Source: JBBDZE01 sp040900345 (GTDB taxonomy: Bacteria; Patescibacteriota; Minisyncoccia; Spechtbacterales; 2-12-FULL-38-22). From it: DNA of 9,816 nt. The stretch lies in contig JBBDZE010000002.1 in the NCBI GenBank assembly GCA_040900345.1, positions 1 through 9,816 of the forward strand, given 5' to 3'. The notes under the pieces are model-generated. The model did no database searches. It saw only the letters and a program-made list of their open reading frames with translations, and had not been told where the DNA came from. The position numbers were made by a program, and so were the translations under genes. This document shows positions 1 to 5,040 of this stretch, piece after piece. Each line of letters begins with the position of its first letter. Position 1 is the stretch's first letter.

Positions 1-20
1 CCCCCCCCCCCCCCCGCCCG
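1..20. other. C homopolymer at window edge
   Basis: The window opens with 15 consecutive C followed by GCCCGCC. No gene reads through it. A run like this at an edge may be an assembly or sequencing artefact, or the remainder of a GC-rich palindrome of the kind seen elsewhere in the window. No function is assigned. Confidence 0.5.
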
Positions 21-37
21 CCAAATCAATTCCCTAG

Positions 38-73
38 TATAACATACTCTCACGATCGTGGGAGTATGTTATA
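38..73. repeat. 36-bp palindrome upstream of the PaaX/Cas2-like gene (IR1)
   Basis: An inverted repeat without a loop, centred between 55 and 56. The outer 7 bp on each side read TATAACA/TGTTATA and the centre is CACGATCGTG. Only one of the 18 pairs is not Watson-Crick (T50 against G61, a possible wobble). It lacks the T-run expected of a good intrinsic terminator, and lies about 80 nt upstream of the regulator start. It shares length, ends and core with the palindrome at 787-822. It could be an operator for the adjacent regulator, a terminator for a gene beyond the edge, or one end of a small mobile unit. Confidence 0.85.
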
Positions 74-75
74 TT
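70..75 (+). promoter_or_regulatory. possible extended -10 element within the palindrome arm
   Basis: TATATT preceded by TG at 68-69 resembles an extended -10 (TGnTATAAT). It overlaps the right end of the 38-73 palindrome, so anything bound there would block it. There is no convincing -35. The implied leader to the ATG at 156 would be about 75 nt. The same string follows the palindrome at 787-822, so it may simply be part of the repeat. Confidence 0.25.
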
Positions 76-155
76 TAGAATAAACGTGCTTAAATGCATA
101 CTTACTAGTAGCCTACTCCCAAATAGCAACCACCACCCTACTCGCCAAATTGCTT

Positions 156-749
156 ATGTATAAAGACCTGTCCATTCGCACACTGCTTCTCACGGCAATT
201 AATGCCAGCTTGATTGCTTACGCGCTTTCCTCTTCCCCTTCTGCCTCATACTATCTCGTTCGTGACCTTACCCGCTACCTTAATAAAAATCGCCTCCCCG
301 GACAGGATGGGTTTAGCGAAAGCGCGGTGCGCATGAGCCTTTATCGGATGAAAAAAAAGGGCGAGTATCGGTTAGTAACCAATAAAAAAGCTCGCAGCTA
401 TCCTATTGAGCTTACCAAGAAAGGTAAGAGGGCTCTTTGGAAAAGTATGAAGCCGCTCCGTATCCCCGAACCAGCGCGGTGGGACGGCCGTTGGCGATTT
501 GCGATATTTGACGTGCCAGAAAAATCTCGCTACACCCGTGATGCGCTACGGGAAAAATTGCGACAGCTGAATTTTTTTCAAATCCAAAAAAGCGTTTGGG
601 TACACCCATATCCGTGTACTAAAGAAATAGAGCACGTAGCAGAGCTGTATCACGCCGAACAATATCTTTTACTTTTTGAAGGAACGGTTAATCGCGACGA
701 AAAGCTGCGATCTTACTTTAAACGGAAAGGATTTACATTGCCGCAATGA
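156..749 (+). CDS. PaaX-like transcriptional regulator with Cas2-like C-terminal domain
   Basis: A 197-residue protein when started at the ATG at 156; the frame is open from a TTG at 150, which is less likely. The N-terminal half (about residues 30-95) is basic and fits a winged-helix DNA-binding region, including a segment SAVRMSLYRMKKKGEY that resembles a recognition helix and wing. From about residue 105, the run WDGRWRFAIFDVPE followed by LREKLRQLNF and KSVWVHPYPC matches the PaaX C-terminal domain, which has the ferredoxin-like fold of Cas2. Classical PaaX proteins are about 300 residues, so this is a short form common in CPR genomes, where it is often annotated as Cas2. No cas1 or CRISPR array is visible. 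Similar 36-bp palindromes flank it on both sides, which suggests autoregulation or a self-contained unit. The target and ligand are unknown. Confidence 0.8.
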   Translation: MYKDLSIRTLLLTAINASLIAYALSSSPSASYYLVRDLTRYLNKNRLPGQDGFSESAVRMSLYRMKKKGEYRLVTNKKARSYPIELTKKGKRALWKSMKPLRIPEPARWDGRWRFAIFDVPEKSRYTRDALREKLRQLNFFQIQKSVWVHPYPCTKEIEHVAELYHAEQYLLLFEGTVNRDEKLRSYFKRKGFTLPQ

Positions 750-770
750 AATGAAAATGAAGAATGCGCC

Positions 771-784
771 CTCTTTCTAAAGAG
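771..784. repeat. small hairpin after the regulator gene
   Basis: CTCTTT at 771-776 and AAAGAG at 779-784 form a 6-bp stem with a 2-nt loop, directly before the large palindrome at 785-824. It may add to transcription termination. Little else can be said. Confidence 0.4.
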
Positions 785-824
785 AATATAACAAAAACTC
801 ACGATCGTGAGTTTTTGTTATATT
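785..824. terminator. perfect 40-bp palindrome after the PaaX/Cas2-like gene (IR2), probable bidirectional terminator
   Basis: All 20 pairs are Watson-Crick around a centre at 804.5, with core CTCACGATCGTGAG flanked by A5 on the left and T5 on the right. As RNA this gives a GC stem followed by a U-run in either direction, so an intrinsic terminator is the simplest reading. However, the inner 36 bp (787-822) match the upstream palindrome at 38-73 at 29 of 36 positions, including the outer 7 bp and the central 10 bp. Six of the seven differences form three compensating pairs. That symmetry also fits a dimeric protein-binding site. Confidence 0.7.
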
Positions 825-1148
825 GAGTGCAGGTACTGCTGTCTTTGTGGACGCTTTGGGTCAAAAGCGATACATTGGAAGTACTGAAAACTCTATGATC
901 TAACTCAACAAAACCCCATCCATTCCGAGAGAAGCTCGCGGAGCTGTGTCGGCTTGGTTTCTGTACCCTGCACTTGTGCGCCATGTAGAGTGCAGAACGA
1001 CACAGCGAGCGGCAGCAGTCGATGCTCGCTGCCTGCCCGCCAATCGCCTACGCTTAAGGCGTTGGCAGGCGGGGAAGCACCGCCCGTGGTTCTCGAGGGA
1101 CAGGGAAAATTGCGGGCGCTTATTAAAAATGCATATCTAAAATCGCTT
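825..1148. other. 324-nt spacer before glyA with nested inverted repeats
   Basis: No convincing gene was found on either strand. Several potential stems are visible: CGCTTT/AAAGCG (853-870); an outer stem CTGTGTCG 944-951 with CGACACAG 998-1005; an inner stem CTGCACT 968-974 with AGTGCAG 989-995; CAGCGAGC 1003-1010 with GCTCGCTG 1024-1031; and the GC-rich repeat at 1032-1073. GAGTGCAG occurs twice (about 825 and 988). I compared it by eye with glycine and tetrahydrofolate riboswitches, T-box, tmRNA and SRP RNA and saw no match. It could be a structured leader of glyA, an unknown small RNA, or layered palindromic repeats. Confidence 0.4.
1032..1073. repeat. GC-rich palindromic repeat in the glyA leader
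   Basis: GCCAA-T-CGCCT at 1039-1049 pairs with AGGCGTTGGC at 1057-1066, with one bulged base and a short loop. CCTGCC (1032-1037) and GGCAGG (1064-1069) offer an alternative outer pairing. It belongs to the same general GC-rich style as the repeats at 2463-2532 and 2579-2594, as seen in spacers of many CPR genomes. Confidence 0.6.
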
Positions 1149-2444
1149 ATGAAAAAAGACCTTCCCCTTCCTCTGTTGCACGACGCCGACCCCGAAGTTG
1201 CTACAATAAACGACGGCGAAGAACTGCGTCAGCTGGAAAGCATCAACTTCATCCCTTCGGAAAACTATGCCTCCCCTGCGGTGCGCGAAGCCTCCGCGAG
1301 CGTCTTCACCAACAAGTACTCCGAAGGGTATCCCGATGCTCGCTACTATCCTGGCAACGAATACGTAGACGAAATTGAAAAACTCGCCCAGGCCCGCGCG
1401 CTTGCGGCGTTTGGCCTCACCGGCAGCGACCACCGCTCTGAGCGGGGCCCCGCCGAAGGCGGTGGCTGGAGCGTCAACGTCCAGCCCTATTCGGGGAGTC
1501 CGGCCAACCTTGCCATTTACAAGGGCCTCATGGAACAGGGCGACATTGCCCTTGGCATGAAGCTGGACCAGGGCGGGCATTTGACCCACGGGTACAAGCT
1601 GTCAGCCTCCGGCACGTTCTTCCATTTTGAACAGTATGGCGTTGGCGAGGATGAACTCATCGACTTTGACCAGGTAGAACAACTGGCGCAAGAGCACAAA
1701 CCAAAACTCATCGTCTGCGGCGCCACGGCCTACCCTCGCGTGGTAGATTTTGAGCGCTTCGGGGCAATAGCCAAAAACGCAGGTGCCTACTTGGTGGCCG
1801 ACGTTTCGCACATTTCGGGCCTAATCGCCGGCGGAGCCCATCCCTCCCCCTTCCCTCACGCCGACATTGTGATGACGACCACCCACAAGGCCTTGCGCGG
1901 GCCGCGCGGTGCGGTCATCTTTGCCAAGGGCGAGCTTATCAAGAACATCAACAAAGCTATTATCCCCGGCCTGCAGGGCGGCCCGCACAACAACACCACC
2001 GCCGCCATTGCCGTGATGTTTAAGGAAACCACCACACCGACCTTTAAAGAGTACGCCCATCAAATTGTCAAAAACGCGCAAGCTTTGGCCGACGACCTCG
2101 TAAAACGCGGCTATCGTCTAACTTCGGGCGGGACCGACAACCACTTGTTCCTGATGGACTTTCGTGATACCAAACTATCCGGCGGCGAAGTAGAGCAGCG
2201 TTTAGAAGCCGTACATATTACCGCCAACCGAAACACCGTGCCCGGGGATCCTCGCAAACCGTTTGACCCGTCCGGCGTGCGCTTTGGCACGCCGTCGGTG
2301 ACGACCCGCGGCATGAAGGAGCCTGAGATGGCACAGATTGCCGAATTTATTGATAGGGCAATTAAGAAGGAAGGAGCTGAAAAGGTTGCCGAAGGCGTAA
2401 AGGCGCTTGCCCGAAAATTCCCGCCGCCGGGATTCTCTGCATAA
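1149..2444 (+). CDS. glyA: serine hydroxymethyltransferase
   Basis: GlyA is a PLP enzyme that converts serine and tetrahydrofolate to glycine and 5,10-methylene-THF, which feeds FolD and ThyX in this window. I start it at the ATG at 1149 (431 residues), where homology begins (INFIPSENYASPAV near residue 32). The frame stays open 65 codons further upstream, but that part is repeat-derived and unlike the family. Visible landmarks are YYPGNEYVDEIE near 66, VQPYSGSPAN near 111, the PLP lysine K247 in MTTTHKALRGPRG, and the C-terminal NTVPGD and SGVRFGTP segments. The VNVQPYSGSPAN and LRGPRG wording is closer to eukaryotic-type enzymes than to E. coli GlyA. Residues 95-106 are encoded by an in-frame palindromic 36-nt insertion absent from the family. 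No Shine-Dalgarno is obvious. Confidence 0.95.
   Translation: MKKDLPLPLLHDADPEVATINDGEELRQLESINFIPSENYASPAVREASASVFTNKYSEGYPDARYYPGNEYVDEIEKLAQARALAAFGLTGSDHRSERGPAEGGGWSVNVQPYSGSPANLAIYKGLMEQGDIALGMKLDQGGHLTHGYKLSASGTFFHFEQYGVGEDELIDFDQVEQLAQEHKPKLIVCGATAYPRVVDFERFGAIAKNAGAYLVADVSHISGLIAGGAHPSPFPHADIVMTTTHKALRGPRGAVIFAKGELIKNINKAIIPGLQGGPHNNTTAAIAVMFKETTTPTFKEYAHQIVKNAQALADDLVKRGYRLTSGGTDNHLFLMDFRDTKLSGGEVEQRLEAVHITANRNTVPGDPRKPFDPSGVRFGTPSVTTRGMKEPEMAQIAEFIDRAIKKEGAEKVAEGVKALARKFPPPGFSA
1430..1466. repeat. in-frame 36-nt palindromic insertion inside glyA
   Basis: CCACCGC (1430-1436) pairs with GCGGTGG (1459-1465) around a GC-rich centre CGGGGCCCCG (1443-1452), with a few central mismatches. 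Removing 1431-1466, exactly 12 codons (HRSERGPAEGGG), leaves LTGSDW-SVNVQPYSGSP. This restores the four-residue spacing between Leu and Trp seen in eukaryotic-type SHMT (for example LDPQCW-GVNVQPYSGSP in human). This supports an inserted element tolerated in a surface loop. Confidence 0.7.
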
Positions 2445-2462
2445 GCACGAAATACTAATATC

Positions 2463-2532
2463 GACCTTCGACTGTCGCTCAGGTCGCCCTGAGTTCATCG
2501 AACGGGCGAAATTCCTGCCTGCGGCAGGTAGG
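2463..2532. repeat. two intergenic palindromic repeat units after glyA
   Basis: The first unit pairs TTCGA 2467-2471 with TCGAA 2498-2502 and CTCAGG 2478-2483 with CCTGAG 2488-2493. This resembles the widespread CTTCGAC...CTCAGG...CCTGAG...TCGAA interspersed repeat. The second unit, CCTGCCTGC 2514-2522 with GCAGGTAGG 2524-2532, is a 9-bp stem with one wobble. Either could terminate glyA transcription inefficiently, but neither has a T-run. Confidence 0.65.
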
Positions 2533-2538
2533 CGAAAC

Positions 2539-2611
2539 AATATCTAAATCCAAATGACCAAATGTTCCAAACGTTTTGTCCGCCGGCTGGCGGATTTGAA
2601 CCTTAGATATT
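2539..2611. repeat. AT-rich inverted repeat enclosing a GC palindrome before folD
   Basis: AATATCTAA (2539-2547) is perfectly inverted as TTAGATATT (2603-2611). Between them TCCGCC (2579-2584) and GGCGGA (2589-2594) form a compact hairpin. The following stretch repeats the phrase CGTATTT/GGATTT (about 2620-2650). This style of ATTT-phrase repeat is common in spacers of uncultured CPR genomes. The unit occupies almost the whole leader of folD. Confidence 0.55.
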
Positions 2612-2657
2612 TGAATTTGTTTCGTATTTAGGATTTCGTATTTCGGATTTAAAGCCT

Positions 2658-3497
2658 ATGGCTACTATTTTAGACGGTAAAAAACTATCGGAGCAGATAC
2701 TTGCCGAGATTGAAAAGGAAGTCAAAGGGCTAGCCAAGCGGCCCCGCTTGGCTATTGTGTTGGTTGGCAACGACCCGGCCTCGCGTCTGTATGTCGGCAA
2801 GAAAAAGGAAATGGGTGAACGCCTAGGCATTGACGTGCGCCTGTACGAGTTCCCCATAGACATCTCCACCAAAAAACTGCGTGCCGAGGTTGGCCGCATC
2901 TGCAAACTGCCTGGCACGAGCGGCGTTATTGTCCAACTGCCCTTGCCTAAAAACGTTAACACCCGTTCGGTCTTGAATGCCGTCACGCCCGATAAAGACG
3001 TAGACGTGTTAAGCGAGCGCGCCTCGGGCGCTTTGTACACGGGCCACACGCCCGTGCTGCCTCCCACCGTTGCCGGTATTGTGCACCTTTTGGATGCAAA
3101 CAACCTAGACGTACAGGGTAACGTCGTGGCTCTTGTTGGTTTTGGGAAGTTGGTTGGCAAACCCGCCACCTTCGCCCTTGCCCAGCGCGGCGCGACCCTT
3201 CTGGTATTAAACGAATACACGCAGGACCTTGGCTCCTTTACCCGCCAGGCGGATGTTGTGATTGCCGGCGTTGGCAAGCCGGGTCTCATCACTGCCGATA
3301 TGATTAAAGAGGGTGCTGTTCTGCTGGACGCGGGGGATGCCCAGATAGACGGTAAAACAACCGGCGACATTTCCCCCGATGCCTATGAAAAATCTTCATA
3401 CTATACACCCGTTCCTGGAGGTATTGGCCCCATGACCGTGGCCATGCTGTTTAAAAATCTGGTGATGCTTGCCAGCCAAACAAGAAATCGTCCCTAA
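2658..3497 (+). CDS. folD: bifunctional methylene-THF dehydrogenase / methenyl-THF cyclohydrolase
   Basis: FolD interconverts 5,10-methylene-, 5,10-methenyl- and 10-formyl-THF in the cytoplasm, linking GlyA to formyl-THF supply. The 279-residue length is normal. Catalytic-domain landmarks are VGNDPASRLYVGKKK (Y45 and catalytic-type K49), GVIVQLPLPK near 89-98, and DKDVD at 112-116. The C-terminal signature PGGIGPMTVAML at 253-264 is intact. Two departures from the family stand out. The usual DVDG is DVDV. The nucleotide-binding GRSxxVGxP loop reads GFGKLVGKP (161-169), losing the Arg-Ser pair that normally helps contact the NADP phosphate. The start ATG at 2658 fits family length; the leader consists of repeats and shows no strong Shine-Dalgarno. 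A perfect palindrome 12 nt after the stop probably ends the transcript. Confidence 0.95.
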   Translation: MATILDGKKLSEQILAEIEKEVKGLAKRPRLAIVLVGNDPASRLYVGKKKEMGERLGIDVRLYEFPIDISTKKLRAEVGRICKLPGTSGVIVQLPLPKNVNTRSVLNAVTPDKDVDVLSERASGALYTGHTPVLPPTVAGIVHLLDANNLDVQGNVVALVGFGKLVGKPATFALAQRGATLLVLNEYTQDLGSFTRQADVVIAGVGKPGLITADMIKEGAVLLDAGDAQIDGKTTGDISPDAYEKSSYYTPVPGGIGPMTVAMLFKNLVMLASQTRNRP

Positions 3498-3508
3498 AGA
3501 ACAGCCCC

Positions 3509-3554
3509 TACAAAAATACTCCAACATTCTGCAGAATGTTGGAGTATTTTTGTA
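3509..3554. terminator. perfect 46-bp palindrome between convergent folD and the membrane-protein gene (IR3)
   Basis: All 23 pairs match around CTGCAG (centre 3531.5). The arms begin TACAAAAATACTCC and the other side ends in TATTTTTGTA, so each strand yields a long stem with a terminal U-run. Located 12 nt after the folD stop and 24 nt beyond the stop of the opposing gene at 3579, it is well placed as a bidirectional terminator. Its outer arm wording (ACAAAAA, ATACTC) echoes the palindromes at 38-73 and 785-824, while the core differs. Confidence 0.85.
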
Positions 3555-3578
3555 AAAAGTGCCTACGTAGACAACGTG

Positions 3579-4238
3579 CTAATTCAGCTCTTCCACTTCG
3601 ACCAGCTCGCCGTTGCTCAAATCTATTAGGACGCGAGCCTGGCTGCCGTCGGTGCGCACAATGCGCGTCCAGAACGCGGTACTGCTTTCCCAGCTATCAA
3701 ACCCCTGGATGCGTTCGACATTTTCAATATTCGCCGTCAAGAATGCGCCGAGGGCGGACGGGTCCACCACGAGCGCGCCGTCCTCGTTAAAAATACCAAC
3801 GTCCGTACTCTCTTCCCCGATGCGCTCAATGGCCATAAGGGTTTGCTCTCCTTCTCCGGAAAGCGAAAGGTAGGGTGAGTTTCCAGGATTGCCTTCCAAG
3901 GTTACCATGGGGGCGGTATCCTGAGTAATATCATCGCCCGCCTCGATCAGGTAGACGGCAATGCGATCGATCTCTGAGTTTTCCGCAACAACCACCGTGC
4001 GCCGTACTCCTTGCGAGGTGGTAAAGGATTCTGTCCGCAAAACCTCAATACGTGCCGGCGTGGCAATGTCCTCTTCTCCAATATTCAGAGTGCCAAACGC
4101 ATCTTCGGTTACCGTGCCACCTTGCAGAAGCCCCAACAGCATCAGCAGGGTAACGCCAACGACTGCAACGGTTGCGCCAACAACTTTCTGCGAAGGTGTA
4201 ATTTCTGATACGCCCGTGGGTGTGGAGTCATTAGGCAT
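3579..4238 (-). CDS. single-pass membrane protein, paralogue of the upstream neighbour (unknown function)
   Basis: A 219-residue protein I do not recognise. A short N-terminal tail (1-18) is followed by one hydrophobic helix at about 19-39 (VVGATVAVVGVTLLMLLGLL), then a strand-rich domain presumably outside the membrane. No lipobox cysteine or catalytic motif is visible. The C-terminal part aligns with the neighbour at 4263-5024: DVGIFNEDGALVV (146-158) against DVAIFDVNGAVVF, IQGFDSWE (177-184) against IIGFERWE, and VLIDLSNGELVEV against VRISLPNGTIQET. The two are therefore tandem paralogues. The gap to the upstream gene is 24 nt, which suggests co-transcription. No clear Shine-Dalgarno precedes the ATG at 4238. 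The repeated IFD..G and I.L.NG phrases could be blades of a small beta-propeller-like or beta-sandwich fold, which is speculative. Confidence 0.75.
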   Translation of the reverse strand: MPNDSTPTGVSEITPSQKVVGATVAVVGVTLLMLLGLLQGGTVTEDAFGTLNIGEEDIATPARIEVLRTESFTTSQGVRRTVVVAENSEIDRIAVYLIEAGDDITQDTAPMVTLEGNPGNSPYLSLSGEGEQTLMAIERIGEESTDVGIFNEDGALVVDPSALGAFLTANIENVERIQGFDSWESSTAFWTRIVRTDGSQARVLIDLSNGELVEVEELN

Positions 4239-4262
4239 AGATCTAAGGTATTAATACTATTG

Positions 4263-5024
4263 CTACTCGGTGTAATACTCGTATGGGAACGTATTGCGAA
4301 GGAATGGCACAGTCTCTTGAATTGTTCCGTTCGGTAAACTGATCCTCACGAGATGTTGGGGCTCTTGATCGGCAAAATGATTTGCGGTAAGCCATACGGA
4401 TTTTCCGCCTCCTGCAGATCGCTCCCAGCGCTCAAATCCAATAATATTGCCCAGCCGACTATTCTGCTCGTGCAGACGCGCGCGTACCGATTCAAACACA
4501 ACCGCTCCGTTCACATCAAAGATTGCAACATCCCCTGCGTCCACTTGCGGAATCCCAATGGCAATAAAGCCCTCCCCGACAACCCAGCCCTCAACATGAA
4601 TGAAAGGAGCGAATTCATAGCCAAACTCCGGTCCGCCTATGAGCTTCACGGCCGACTCCTTACGTAAGTTCTCATCGGTCAAATATACCGTCCCCTCATC
4701 TTCTACGATAAACACCACGCGACGAGCCTCACCCTCTCCGTCCCCCGACTCTTCCTGCCAAACAAACGTTTCCGCCGTGTAGATGTTCGCAGGATTGAAC
4801 ACCTCTCCCGCTTCCTCCTGCCCTTCAGAGTCCTGCTGCTCTTCCTCTGCGATAACATTCTGCTCCGGCTCTTCGCTTTGCATAGAATCGATCACAAAAC
4901 CGAGTGCTACGCCAAGCACGAGCAACAGTACGCCGGCGGTGCTCATCACTGCTATCTGTCGTTTATCAAACCGTTCTTCTTTCCGCACACCTGGCTGCCT
5001 GTCGAAGTTCGTTTGTTCATCCAT
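4263..5024 (-). CDS. single-pass membrane protein with acidic linker (unknown function)
   Basis: A 253-residue protein I do not recognise. A charged N-terminus (RKEERFDKR, 14-22) precedes one transmembrane helix at about 26-46, giving an inside-to-outside orientation by the positive-inside rule. A strongly acidic Glu/Gln/Asp linker (about 50-74) then leads to a strand-rich domain (76-253) probably exposed outside. Its last 90 residues are paralogous to the next gene: DVAIFD 165-170, GFERWE 196-201 and RISLPNG 227-233. It begins 16 nt after the gatB stop on the same strand, so it probably shares the transcript. No enzyme motifs, cysteines or lipobox are seen. It may be a surface or envelope-associated protein, but no function is claimed. 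Confidence 0.75.
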   Translation of the reverse strand: MDEQTNFDRQPGVRKEERFDKRQIAVMSTAGVLLLVLGVALGFVIDSMQSEEPEQNVIAEEEQQDSEGQEEAGEVFNPANIYTAETFVWQEESGDGEGEARRVVFIVEDEGTVYLTDENLRKESAVKLIGGPEFGYEFAPFIHVEGWVVGEGFIAIGIPQVDAGDVAIFDVNGAVVFESVRARLHEQNSRLGNIIGFERWERSAGGGKSVWLTANHFADQEPQHLVRISLPNGTIQETVPFLRNTFPYEYYTE

Positions 5025-5040
5025 ATCCGAAGCTTTATAT

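Noticed and set aside
1..15. C15 run as a phase-variable tract
   Set aside because: It is at the very edge with no gene attached, so an assembly artefact is at least as likely.
156..749. A true CRISPR Cas2 and CRISPR locus
   Set aside because: The protein has a winged-helix N-terminal region and PaaX-type wording. There is no cas1 and no array of repeats with spacers.
954..1148. 65-codon N-terminal extension of GlyA
   Set aside because: The frame is open, but the encoded residues are Cys/Pro/Ser-rich, derive from palindromic repeats and match nothing in the SHMT family. Homology starts just after the ATG at 1149.
825..1148. Glycine or tetrahydrofolate riboswitch before glyA
   Set aside because: The conserved cores of these riboswitches could not be found by eye. 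The visible pairing is better explained by repeats or an unknown structure.
1137..1589. 150-codon open frame on the minus strand opposite glyA
   Set aside because: It is antisense to the conserved glyA start region and shows no recognisable family.
2603..3370. 255-codon open frame on the minus strand opposite folD
   Set aside because: It lies opposite conserved folD codons. Its composition is Ser/Thr/Arg-rich without motifs.
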